From Luteimonas deserti (GTDB lineage Bacteria; Pseudomonadota; Gammaproteobacteria; Xanthomonadales; Xanthomonadaceae), in the NCBI RefSeq assembly GCF_013425765.1, contig NZ_JACCJZ010000015.1, positions 62,001-126,000 of the forward strand: a stretch of DNA of 64,000 bases. The letters run 5' to 3'. The translations under genes and the position numbers were made by a program. Position 1 is the first letter of the stretch. Each line of letters starts with the position of its first letter. Under the pieces are notes generated by a model that had not been told where the DNA came from, made no database searches, and saw nothing but the letters and a program-made list of their open reading frames with translations. Positions 35,937 through 44,672 of this stretch are shown here, piece after piece.

Positions 35937-36965
35937 ATGACCTTCGACCCACCCGCCGACGCCGAGCCCGTCGCCACCGCGCCCGCGACGGCGCCGGACG
36001 AGGACGCCATGCATGCGATGTCGATCGCACGCGACCGCGCCGACACGGGCCATGGCACCTGGTACCGGATCGCGACCCCCGTGCCCATGCCCGGCCCCGG
36101 CGAGGTCCTGGTCCGTGTGCTCGCGGCAGGGTTCGGGCACTGGGACGTGCTGGAGCGCGACGGTCGACTCGGCGCTGCGGCGTTGTCGACGGGCCCGGTC
36201 ATCGGCGGGTCGGAAGGCGCGGGCAGCGTGGTCGAGGTCGGCCCGGGGGTCCATCGCGTCCGCGAGGGCGACCGCGTCTGTGCGATCGCCCCTCCGGGCC
36301 ACCGCCGCAACGGGTTCCACGCACAGTTCGCCCTAGTCTCCGCCGATCTCGTCTGGCCTGTGCCGGTGCGCCTGCCGCTGCACCAGGCCGCGGCATTGCC
36401 GGTGGATGGGGGCCTCGCCCTGCATGCGATCGACCGGGCCCTGGACCTCGGCCGGGGCCAGAGCCTCTTGATCTCGGGGGCGAGCGGCGGCATCGGTCAC
36501 ATGGCGCTGCAGTTCGCACGGCACCGGGGCGCGCGCGTGCTGGCGGTCGCGTCTGGCGCCGACGGCGTCGACCTCGCCGAACGGCTGGGCGCCGACATGG
36601 CCATCGACGGGCGTCGGCATGACGTCACCGCGGCGCTGCGGATCTTCGCACCGGGCGGACTGGATGCGGCCCTGCTGACGGCGGACGCCCCGAGCATCAC
36701 CGGCGCCGCATTGCGCGCCCTGCGCCCGGGTGGCCGCATCGCCTGGCCGCAGGGGGTACTCCCGCCGGCGGACCGTTCCGACGTCGCTGCGCTCGCATTC
36801 GGCGCCCGTGAGGGCATGGCCCAGGTGCGGGCCGCCTGCCGGGCGATCGCGCGCGGCCCCTTCGAAGTGCACGTCGGCGCGCGCTTCCCGCTGCAGCGCA
36901 TCGACGATGCCGCACATGCGCTCGCGGCGCACCATCTGGGACGCATCGTTCTCGAGGTGCTCTAG
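35937..36965 (+). CDS. Zinc-free MDR quinone-oxidoreductase-like protein, probable SoxR target
   Basis: 342-residue NADPH-dependent oxidoreductase of the medium-chain superfamily. N-terminal GroES-like fold (about 35-150: GPGEVLVRVLAAGFGHWD, GGSEGAGSVVEVGPGV, GDRVCAIA) and a Rossmann domain with SGASGGIGHMALQFA (about 180-195). The Cys/His zinc ligands of alcohol dehydrogenases are absent, as in quinone oxidoreductases. Expected role: reduction of quinones or redox-cycling compounds. Start ATG 35937 adds a Pro/Ala-rich stretch of about 24 residues; ATG 36009 is an alternative start. Divergent from soxR and placed directly behind the SoxR-box promoter. Confidence 0.88.
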   Translation: MTFDPPADAEPVATAPATAPDEDAMHAMSIARDRADTGHGTWYRIATPVPMPGPGEVLVRVLAAGFGHWDVLERDGRLGAAALSTGPVIGGSEGAGSVVEVGPGVHRVREGDRVCAIAPPGHRRNGFHAQFALVSADLVWPVPVRLPLHQAAALPVDGGLALHAIDRALDLGRGQSLLISGASGGIGHMALQFARHRGARVLAVASGADGVDLAERLGADMAIDGRRHDVTAALRIFAPGGLDAALLTADAPSITGAALRALRPGGRIAWPQGVLPPADRSDVAALAFGAREGMAQVRAACRAIARGPFEVHVGARFPLQRIDDAAHALAAHHLGRIVLEVL

Positions 36966-37075
36966 CGGCGACCGCCCGCAATCCACGTCGGCGCCGGTCC
37001 GCCTCCCTCGACATCGCCGACAATAGGCGCCTCCCCTCGTCGCGCCGCTGATGGCGCATCCGCACAGGCCTCTTC

Positions 37076-38911
37076 ATGCTCCGCTGGTTCGAAACCCGCA
37101 TCGACCCGTTCCCGCCTGCGCCCCCGGCCCAGCCGCCGACCAGCCTGTTCGCCTTCTGCATGCATTACGTGCGAGGCAGCGGACGCTGGCTGCTGCTCAT
37201 GGCGCTGCTGACGGCGAGCATCGCGATCGCCGAGGTCGTGCTCTACGCCTACGTCGGCTCGCTGGTCGACCGGCTCGCCGCACACACGCCGGCCACCTTC
37301 ATGCAGGCCGAAGGCGGACGGCTGGTGGCCATGGCGGTGCTGGTGCTGCTCGCATTGCCGCTGCTGACCACGTTCAGCTCGCTGGTCATCCATCAGACGC
37401 TGCTCGGAAATTTCCCGATGCGCATCCGCTGGAACGTCCACCGCTACCTGTTGCGCCAGTCGATGGGCTATTTCCAGGAGGAATTCGCCGGACGCATCGC
37501 GACCAAGCTGATGCAGACCTCGCTCGCAGTCCGCGAAACCGTCATCAAGCTGCTCGACGTCGGCAACTACGTGCTCGTCTACCTCACCGGCGCGCTGGTC
37601 GTCGCCGCCTCGGCCGACTGGCGGATGATGCTGCCCTTCCTCGGCTGGGTGGCCTGCTACGCGGCGCTGATGCGCGTGTTCGTGCCCCGGCTCAGCCGGA
37701 TTGCGGAAAAGCAGGCCGATGCGCGCTCGGTGATGACGGGCCGCATCGTCGACAGCTACACCAACATCGCCACCGTGAAGCTGTTCTCGCATTCGTCCCG
37801 CGAGCAGGCCTACGCGCGCGAGGCCATGGACGGTTTCCTGGTGACCGTCCACGGCCAGATGCGTCTGGTGACGATGGTCAACGTCTGCAACTACGCACTC
37901 AACATGCTGCTGGTCGCGTCAGTCGCCGCGCTGGGGCTGTGGTTGTGGCTGGAGGGCGCGATCAGCACCGGTGCGATCGCCGTGGCCCTGGCCCTGGCCC
38001 TGCGCATGCTGGGCATGTCGCAGTGGATCATGTGGGAGCTCTCCGCGCTGTTCGAGAACATCGGCACGGTGCGCGACGGCATCAACTCGATCGCGCTCGC
38101 GCCCACCGTCGACGATGCCCCGGGCGCGCCGGCACTCGCCGCCAGCGCGGGCGAGATCCGGTTCGAGCACGTGGACTTCCATTACGGCCAGCAGGAGCGC
38201 AGCGTCATCGAACGCCTCGATCTGCATGTGCGACCGGGGGAGAAGATCGGCCTGGTCGGCCGCTCCGGCGCAGGGAAATCCACCCTGGTCAACCTGCTGC
38301 TGCGCTTCTACGACCGCGAGGCAGGCGTGATCCGGATCGATGGGGTCGACATCGCGACCGTCACCCAGGATTCGCTGCGGGCGCAGATCGGCATGGTCAC
38401 GCAGGACACTTCGCTGCTGCACCGCTCGGTGCGCGACAACATCCTCTACGGACGCCCCGACGCGAGCGAGGCCGAGATGATCGAGGCAGCGAAGCGCGCC
38501 GAGGCCCACGAGTTCATTCTCGGCCTCAGCGATGCCAAGGGCCGCACCGGCTACGAGGCCCAGGTGGGCGAGCGCGGCGTCAAACTGTCGGGGGGGCAGC
38601 GACAACGCATCGCGATCGCCCGGGTCCTCCTGAAGAACGCGCCCATCCTGATCCTCGACGAGGCGACCTCGGCGCTGGATTCCGAAGCCGAGGCCGCGAT
38701 CCAGGAGAATCTCTACCGCCTGATGGAGGGCAAGACGGTGATCGCGATCGCGCATCGGCTCTCGACCATCGCCGCGATGGACCGGCTGGTGGTCATGGAC
38801 CAGGGCCGCATCGTCGAGCAGGGCACGCATGAGGCACTGGTCGAGGGCGACGGCATCTACGCACAGCTGTGGCGCCGCCAGTCGGGCGGCTTCCTCCAGG
38901 ACGCTGTCTAG
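37076..38911 (+). CDS. ABC exporter, fused permease-ATPase
   Basis: 611-residue half-transporter that should work as a homodimer in the inner membrane. The permease has about six helices (residues 40-310); the ATPase follows with Walker A GRSGAGKST (about residue 400), signature LSGGQRQR and Walker B ILILDEATSALD, and switch His in IAHRLST. The late Q-loop reads MVTQDTSLLHRSVRDNILYG. This is the MsbA/lipid-multidrug type. The N-terminal 30 residues are Pro-rich. Start ATG 37076. No adjacent accessory gene hints at a substrate. Confidence 0.93.
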   Translation: MLRWFETRIDPFPPAPPAQPPTSLFAFCMHYVRGSGRWLLLMALLTASIAIAEVVLYAYVGSLVDRLAAHTPATFMQAEGGRLVAMAVLVLLALPLLTTFSSLVIHQTLLGNFPMRIRWNVHRYLLRQSMGYFQEEFAGRIATKLMQTSLAVRETVIKLLDVGNYVLVYLTGALVVAASADWRMMLPFLGWVACYAALMRVFVPRLSRIAEKQADARSVMTGRIVDSYTNIATVKLFSHSSREQAYAREAMDGFLVTVHGQMRLVTMVNVCNYALNMLLVASVAALGLWLWLEGAISTGAIAVALALALRMLGMSQWIMWELSALFENIGTVRDGINSIALAPTVDDAPGAPALAASAGEIRFEHVDFHYGQQERSVIERLDLHVRPGEKIGLVGRSGAGKSTLVNLLLRFYDREAGVIRIDGVDIATVTQDSLRAQIGMVTQDTSLLHRSVRDNILYGRPDASEAEMIEAAKRAEAHEFILGLSDAKGRTGYEAQVGERGVKLSGGQRQRIAIARVLLKNAPILILDEATSALDSEAEAAIQENLYRLMEGKTVIAIAHRLSTIAAMDRLVVMDQGRIVEQGTHEALVEGDGIYAQLWRRQSGGFLQDAV

Positions 38912-38930
38912 CCGGGCTGCGCCGCCTGCA

Positions 38931-40238
38931 TCAACGCCCGCCTTCGCGCTCGGCGGACGATTCGGGCTGCTCGGCCACGTCGACGGCTTCCTCGGTCGGC
39001 GGCGCCACCGACGGCTCGGCGGCGGCGTCGGCTGCCGGACGACCTGCGGGTGCCGCCGGCCGCGGCGAAGTCACGGCGCGCCGCGGTGCAGGCTCGGCGT
39101 TCGGCGCCGCCGCCCGCGTCGAGTCGGCAGCCGGCACTCCGAGTATGCGCAGACGGCTGGCGACGCCGGCGGCCGCGGTCATCTGGCCGACCAGGTCGAA
39201 CTCCGAGAGCGGGCTCTCCGACGGGCATTGTTCGTCGGGAAACCCGAACGTACTGCGCAATTCCAGGCCGCAGGCCGCCATCTGTTCGACATCCCGGTCC
39301 GGCGCGTTGCAGGTGGCGTCGAAGGCGCGCGCGTAGGCATCGCGCCGGTTGACGAAGTCCTGCCCGCACTTGCGCATCAGACGCAGGCGGTCGAGATCGT
39401 CCTGGGCGGGGTTCACCCCGTCGAGACCGTAGAGCTTGAGCTCGTCGGTGGTGAGGATGCGCAGGCTGCGGTTGGGCACGGCCATCATCAGGTCGGCCAC
39501 CGCGACCGCGGCGCCGTTGCGTTCGAGGTAATCGCGCACGCGGCCGTATACCGCGCGCAGCTCGCGGTTGAGCTCGGCGCGGGTGGAGGCCGTCGAACTC
39601 ATGCGGATGATCCGGTGAATGCCGACCCGGCCGCCGATCAGGCGCGTGTCACCGCCTGCCAGCAGGAAGACGCAGGCACTGTGGCAGACCGCGCCGTCAC
39701 GCACCCAGATGGTCCAGCGCGATTCGGCGATCACATCGCCGGCGCGGATCGCTTCCTCCACCATGCCGCCGCTCGAATCGATGTCCAGTACGCGCTTGTC
39801 GATGCCGAGACCCTCCGCGACCACGGCGAGACGCTGCATCAGCTGGGTGAATTCCTGGGTCACCCGGCCGCGGTAGCGCAGCCGGAACACCCCGCGTTCG
39901 GCGCAGGCCTGCATCGCCGTGCGCAGGGCGTCCTGTTCGAACGCGGCCAGGACCTCGCCGTCCCCGGCGTTCGCGTAGTCCAGTTCACAGCCGAGCGCCG
40001 CGGTCCCGTCGGTGAGCGTCATCGGCGCCCAGTCCACGTTCTCCAGCGGCGTCTCCGGCAGCGCCGACACCTCGGGCAAGTCCTCGTCGGCGAGCGGCGC
40101 GGTGCTGACTGCGCCCCCTTCCTCGGGGCTGGTCACCTCGACCGTCTCCACCGCGGAGCCGGCGGGATCGGTCGCCGGCCGGCAGGCGGCCAGGGCGATG
40201 CAGGCGAACAGCAGCAGGCAGAGGCGCCAGGACGACAT
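38931..40238 (-). CDS. ClpP/crotonase-fold lipoprotein (COG3904-like)
   Basis: 435-residue probable lipoprotein: signal with lipobox LAAC (Cys19), then a 60-residue acidic linker. The central domain (about 110-300) has the ClpP-like pattern: DIDSSGGMVEEAI (about 152-164) for the Gly-rich oxyanion loop, CHSACVFLLAGG with candidate nucleophile Ser187, and VGIHRI with candidate His208. Related COG3904 proteins are described as predicted periplasmic proteins of the ClpP fold. The C-terminal 100 residues are Pro/Ala-rich and low in complexity. Protease activity is plausible but unproven. Convergent with the ABC exporter, 19 bp apart. Confidence 0.78.
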   Translation of the reverse strand: MSSWRLCLLLFACIALAACRPATDPAGSAVETVEVTSPEEGGAVSTAPLADEDLPEVSALPETPLENVDWAPMTLTDGTAALGCELDYANAGDGEVLAAFEQDALRTAMQACAERGVFRLRYRGRVTQEFTQLMQRLAVVAEGLGIDKRVLDIDSSGGMVEEAIRAGDVIAESRWTIWVRDGAVCHSACVFLLAGGDTRLIGGRVGIHRIIRMSSTASTRAELNRELRAVYGRVRDYLERNGAAVAVADLMMAVPNRSLRILTTDELKLYGLDGVNPAQDDLDRLRLMRKCGQDFVNRRDAYARAFDATCNAPDRDVEQMAACGLELRSTFGFPDEQCPSESPLSEFDLVGQMTAAAGVASRLRILGVPAADSTRAAAPNAEPAPRRAVTSPRPAAPAGRPAADAAAEPSVAPPTEEAVDVAEQPESSAEREGGR

Positions 40239-40291
40239 GGGGCAACGGGCTCCGGACAGGACGGGCGGCGACAGGCCGCGACCGGTTCAGT

Positions 40292-41356
40292 TTAGGGGGT
40301 GGGCCCGGACACGTCCGAACGCGGTCTGAATGTCCCGGGTCGCCGCGGCACGTCCCGTAGCCGCTCGAGCAGTGCGGCATGGAACGTGTCCGGATCCTCG
40401 ACCTGCGGCGAGTGGCCCAACCGGGGAAATTCCACGAGCTCTGCATCGGGGATGGCGGCCGCTGCCCGACGTCCGAGTGCCGGGTAATCGCCGAGGCGCG
40501 CCGCCAGTTCGGGGACCGCGCGGTTGGAGCCCGGCGCAGTGCGATCGGTTCCGCCGATCATCAACAGCGTGGGCACACGCAGGGCCGGCAGTTCGTGGAT
40601 CACGGGCTGGGTGAAGATCATCTCCGAAGCCTGGGCCTGGTTCCATGCCACCAGCGCGCCGTCGGGGCCCGCGTACATGCCCGCCAGCATCGCCACCCAG
40701 CGCTCGAACCGCGGTGTCCATTGGCCGTCGTAGTACACGCGGCGCTGGTAGTCACGGATGGTGTCGGCGGTAGTCGCCCGCTCGACAGCCGCAAGCGTAT
40801 CGATCGTGGCATAGGGCACGCCTTCGGCCTGCCAGTCTTCCAGGCCGATCGGGTTGACCAGAACCAGACGCTCCACGGCATCGGGATACTGCAGCGCATA
40901 GCGGATGCCGAGCATCCCGCCCATCGAATGCCCGATGATCACGGGCCGCTCGACGTCCAGCATCTCCAGCAGTCCGCGGGTGTTGGCGGCCAGCTGCGCG
41001 AACGAGAACTGGTAGCCGCGCGGCTGTGTGGACCCGCAGAAGCCCACCTGGTCGGGCACGACCACACGCCAGCCCGCTGCAAGCAGGGTATCGATCGTGT
41101 CCTCCCAGGTGGGCCCGCAGAAGTTCTTGCCGTGCAGCAGCACGGCGACGCGGCCGGTGTCCTCGCCTGGAGGACGGACATCCATATAGGTCATCGACAC
41201 CCGCTGTCCCTGGGAGTCGAACGTATGCGCGCGGCGCGCATGGGGATAGTCGAATTCCTGCAGTTCGCCGCCGAGCGGCGTGCTCGCAGCCGTATCGACC
41301 GCCGTTGCGAAGAGAACCGCGAGCGTCAGGCCGGCAGCCAGGACTGGATCACGCAT
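40292..41356 (-). CDS. Exported alpha/beta-fold hydrolase
   Basis: 354-residue hydrolase with an N-terminal signal peptide (about 1-24). The triad is visible: nucleophile Ser144 in GHSMGG, Asp271 in GGTDRTAP, and His315 in RLGHSPQVED. The oxyanion loop is LLHGKNFCGPTWE (about 73-85). The HGKNFCG-type loop and GFCGSTQP occur in a branch of periplasmic hydrolases related to haloalkane dehalogenase and epoxide hydrolase folds. Substrate unknown. Start ATG 41356 gives the leader. Confidence 0.88.
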   Translation of the reverse strand: MRDPVLAAGLTLAVLFATAVDTAASTPLGGELQEFDYPHARRAHTFDSQGQRVSMTYMDVRPPGEDTGRVAVLLHGKNFCGPTWEDTIDTLLAAGWRVVVPDQVGFCGSTQPRGYQFSFAQLAANTRGLLEMLDVERPVIIGHSMGGMLGIRYALQYPDAVERLVLVNPIGLEDWQAEGVPYATIDTLAAVERATTADTIRDYQRRVYYDGQWTPRFERWVAMLAGMYAGPDGALVAWNQAQASEMIFTQPVIHELPALRVPTLLMIGGTDRTAPGSNRAVPELAARLGDYPALGRRAAAAIPDAELVEFPRLGHSPQVEDPDTFHAALLERLRDVPRRPGTFRPRSDVSGPTP

Positions 41357-41485
41357 GGATCGGGCATCTCCGGATGAGGACGTCCCGGACCGAACCGGAC
41401 GTCGGGCACGACTGCAGCCGTCCTGCGTGGCGCAGACGACAGCCCGCTGGACGCGCGGCGCGCCGTGAGGCGGCCGCGTGGTGGC

Positions 41486-42160
41486 TCAGCGCTCCGGCAC
41501 GGTCCACATGAAGATCCGCGTGCCGTCGACCTGACGGGTCTCCTCCGGCTCCCACTGGTCGGCCATGTCGAAGGCGTGACTGACGATCCGCGTCCCCGGT
41601 CGCAGTTCGGCCAGCAGCTTGGGCCGCAGCTTCACGTTGAGGCTCTGCAGCAGATAGAGGGTGACGACGGTGGCCTCGCGGATGTCTTCCTCGAACAGGT
41701 CGGCCTCCTTGAACGTCACGAGATCGGTCACGCCCGCCGCTTCGGCGTGGGCATTGGCCTCGCGCACGCGGACCGGATTGATGTCGATGCCGACGGCGCG
41801 CACACCGAAGCGCCGGGCCGCGGCGATGGGAATACGTCCGTCGCCCGAGCCGAGGTCGTAGAGCACGTCGCCTTCCTTCACCCCGGCGAGGTTGAGCATC
41901 GCGTCCACGACCGGCTCGGGCGTGGGCACGTAGATGACGTCCGGTTCTCGCGAGGGACGCGGCGCATCGCCGGCGGCCGTGCCCGGCTCGAGCGCGGCGT
42001 CGACGGTGTGCGTGGTCTCGATCGGCGTGGCCACGCTGGTGGCAGGCGCGGACTCCGCCTGCCCGGCCGGTTCATAGGCATTGACGGCCTGGTCGGCGCA
42101 GGCCATCAACAGTGGCGTGCAGACGGCGATCGCGGTGAGCATCTTCTTGGAGGGGGTCAT
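41486..42160 (-). CDS. Class I SAM-dependent methyltransferase with a lipoprotein signal
   Basis: 224 residues. The N-terminus has a lipobox LMAC (Cys21) after a hydrophobic stretch, followed by a Pro/Ala/Thr-rich linker (about 22-70). The remainder is a methyltransferase: VLYDLGSGDGRIPIAAA is motif I, VGIDINP motif II, and a partner strand GTRIVSHAF. Such exported or anchored methyltransferases are odd because S-adenosylmethionine is made in the cytoplasm; the leader may in fact be a membrane anchor. Start ATG 42160 overlaps the stop of the amino-acid permease gene (ATGA), so they are co-translated. Substrate unknown. Confidence 0.82.
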   Translation of the reverse strand: MTPSKKMLTAIAVCTPLLMACADQAVNAYEPAGQAESAPATSVATPIETTHTVDAALEPGTAAGDAPRPSREPDVIYVPTPEPVVDAMLNLAGVKEGDVLYDLGSGDGRIPIAAARRFGVRAVGIDINPVRVREANAHAEAAGVTDLVTFKEADLFEEDIREATVVTLYLLQSLNVKLRPKLLAELRPGTRIVSHAFDMADQWEPEETRQVDGTRIFMWTVPER

Positions 42161-43515
42161 GGCAGGATTTCCTCGGTTCGAATGGCGGGGCGAAGCAACA
42201 GCAGCAGCAGGCCGCCGACGGCCAGCACCGCAACACCCACCACTGCGCCGCGGCCGGTGTAGGCGAGGCTCGAGTACAGCAGATAGGCACTGGTGGCACA
42301 GAACAGCAGCGGCAGGACCGGGTACAACGGCACCCGGAACGGGCGGGGACGGTCGGGCTCACGACGGCGCAATACGAACAACGCGATCCCGACCAGCAGA
42401 AAGAACAGCCAGAACACCGGGGCGGTGTATTCCACGGCGACCTCGAAGCCGTCGCGCGCGAACGCGCCGAGTCCCACCAGCGCGAGGGCCAACACGCCCT
42501 GGGTGACGATGGCGGCGCGCGGTGTGCCGCTGCGGGCATCCCAGCGCCCGATGAAACCCAGCGTCGGGAAATCCCGGCCCACCGCGTAGACGCTGCGCGC
42601 GCCGGTGATCATCGTGGCGTTGGCCGAGGTCAGCGCGGCGGCGATGACGATCGCGCTCATCAGCACGGCACCCGGCGCTCCGAAAACGCGGCCCATCAGC
42701 TCGGCGGCCACCGCGTTGTGCTCGGCCATGCCGCCGAGTCCCAGCACCCGGAGGTAGGCGAGGTTCACCAGCAGGTAGAGCACGGCGATCGCAACGAGGC
42801 TCAGCACCAGGACGCGGGGCATCCACGTCCTGGCATCGCGCACTTCCGAAGTCACGTAGACCGCCTCGTTCCAGCCGCCGTAGGTCAGCAGGACGAACAC
42901 CAGAATCAGGCCGATCGCGCTGTCGCCGCCTGCGCCGGGCACCGGCGCGACATCGCCCGGGGCGAACAGCAGCCCCGCGACCACGATCACGAGCACACCC
43001 ACGATCTCCGCCACGGTCAGCCACCCCTGCACCGTTGCGCCGTGGCGCGTGCCGATCCAGTTCACCGCGGTCAGCACGATGATGGCAGCCGCGGCATACA
43101 GCGATGCGCTCCACGGCCCGAGGTCGTAGAGCTGCGCCATGTAGTCGCCGACGATGAAGCAGAGCAGCGCGATCGAGCCGGTCTGGATCACCGATACCCG
43201 GGCCCACGCGAACAGGAACGCCAGACGCGGCCCGTAGGCGCGGCGCAGGTAGGTATAGTCGCCGCCGGCCTGCGGATACGTCGTCGCGAGCTCGGCGTAG
43301 CACAGCGCGCCGATGATCGAGAGCGCCCCGCCGGCCAGCCACGCGGCGAGCATCACGAACTCGGTGCCCGACGCACCGGCGATCAGCGATGGCGTGCGGA
43401 AGATGCCTGCACCGACGACCACGCCGATGGTGATCGCGAATGCATCACGCGCGCGTAGCGTCGTGCGCGGGGACACCGGGTCGGCCCTCCCGGGCCGGCG
43501 TTCGCGTGTATCCAT
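42157..43515 (-). CDS. APC-superfamily amino-acid permease
   Basis: 452-residue membrane transporter with about 12 helices. The first helix holds the APC signature FAITIGVVVGAGIFRTP, with GGALSIIGALCYAELATTYPQAGGDYTYLRRAYG next (broken here into helices), typical of the basic amino-acid/polyamine branch. Substrate cannot be decided. It is the first gene of a two-gene unit with the lipoprotein methyltransferase. Start ATG 43515. Confidence 0.92.
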   Translation of the reverse strand: MDTRERRPGRADPVSPRTTLRARDAFAITIGVVVGAGIFRTPSLIAGASGTEFVMLAAWLAGGALSIIGALCYAELATTYPQAGGDYTYLRRAYGPRLAFLFAWARVSVIQTGSIALLCFIVGDYMAQLYDLGPWSASLYAAAAIIVLTAVNWIGTRHGATVQGWLTVAEIVGVLVIVVAGLLFAPGDVAPVPGAGGDSAIGLILVFVLLTYGGWNEAVYVTSEVRDARTWMPRVLVLSLVAIAVLYLLVNLAYLRVLGLGGMAEHNAVAAELMGRVFGAPGAVLMSAIVIAAALTSANATMITGARSVYAVGRDFPTLGFIGRWDARSGTPRAAIVTQGVLALALVGLGAFARDGFEVAVEYTAPVFWLFFLLVGIALFVLRRREPDRPRPFRVPLYPVLPLLFCATSAYLLYSSLAYTGRGAVVGVAVLAVGGLLLLLLRPAIRTEEILP

Positions 43516-43739
43516 GGGGCTCCAGAGTGGCGCGGGCGTCTGTTGCCGGCGGGCCGGCGACTCGTGACTGCTGGGCCGTCCGATTCAAGCATCGCGGCGA
43601 TGCCGGGCATGTGAACGCATCGCGACGATGACAACCGCATGTCGCATCGATCCCGTCGCGAGTCGATCGACGGCGTGGGTCGCGCACCCGCCGGCCTCTG
43701 CCGCCGGATTCCGGTCGCTGAATCCCACGGCGCAGCGGC

Positions 43740-44672
43740 TCAGTCGAACATGCAGTCCACCGGCAGGGTCGCGTCCGGCTCCGGCACCACCACCGTCTCG
43801 ACGCACGCCGCATCGCGCATCGCTTCCAGCACGCCGAACAGGCTGCGCAGATCCTGGGCGTTGTGCAGGCCCACGCGCCGCAGCTTGTCTGCGCTGCCGC
43901 CGCGCAGATACGCGAGCCATGCGGCGGGTGCCTCACTGCCGGGCAGGTCGTCCTCGCGCAGCACGCCGAGCAGTTCGCGCTCGACGGTCGCCAGCTTGCA
44001 GTTCGCCCATACGCCGCGGTAACGGCGTCGCACCGGATGCAGCAGGTCGACGTGGCGCAGTTCGATCAGCGGATCGCGCAGGCGCGCGAGACGATAGCGC
44101 GTGGTCAGCAACGGCCGGTCGTAGCTGCGGCCGTTGTAGCTGACGAGCACCGTCGAAGGCCGCAGCCACGTCGAGAACGTCTTGAGCATCTCGCGCTCGG
44201 CGCCCAGGGTGGTGATGCACAGCTGACGGATGCGCAGCGCTCCGTCGACGAAATCTGCGGCGCCGATCATGAAGGCGCGGGTGCCGGTGCCGCCGGCCAG
44301 ACCCGTGGTCTCGGTGTCGAACGCCAGGAGATCGGACCGCTGCGCCGGTTCGTGGCGGATGTCGTAGAGCGCGAGTGGGCCGTCCTCGTGCGGCCATGGC
44401 GCGATCTGCTCGAGATAGCGCAGGCCGGGCGCGATCTCCTCGCCTGGCAGCGCGCGATCGATCGGTCCGGCCGGGCGGGATGCGGGCGTCGGCACGCGCA
44501 GCTTCATCAGCCTGCGCAACTGCGCGACGACCTCCTCCGGCGAACGCTCGCCGTCGGCGCGCGGCCAGTGCGCGCGCGTCGCCGTCGGCAGCGGCGGTGT
44601 CGGAGCCACCGCCGGCAGCACGGTCCCGGCCTGGCTGCGCAGCAGGCCCAGGCGTTTGCCCAGCGCACTCAT
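43740..44672 (-). CDS. YprB/MrfB-like ribonuclease-H-fold exonuclease
   Basis: 310 residues. A DEDD-type exonuclease core begins LLAFDTETTGLAGGTGT (about residue 115, with the DxE pair), followed by FMIGAADF, SYNGRSYDRPLLTTRY and the YRGVWANCKLATVERELLG segment, and later NAQDLRSL, with the final Asp. This resembles B. subtilis YprB, renamed MrfB, the exonuclease partner of helicase MrfA in mitomycin C repair. The start ATG 44672 overlaps the helicase stop (ATGA), so the two are translationally coupled, as expected for a functional pair. The role here is inferred from that family. Confidence 0.87.
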   Translation of the reverse strand: MSALGKRLGLLRSQAGTVLPAVAPTPPLPTATRAHWPRADGERSPEEVVAQLRRLMKLRVPTPASRPAGPIDRALPGEEIAPGLRYLEQIAPWPHEDGPLALYDIRHEPAQRSDLLAFDTETTGLAGGTGTRAFMIGAADFVDGALRIRQLCITTLGAEREMLKTFSTWLRPSTVLVSYNGRSYDRPLLTTRYRLARLRDPLIELRHVDLLHPVRRRYRGVWANCKLATVERELLGVLREDDLPGSEAPAAWLAYLRGGSADKLRRVGLHNAQDLRSLFGVLEAMRDAACVETVVVPEPDATLPVDCMFD

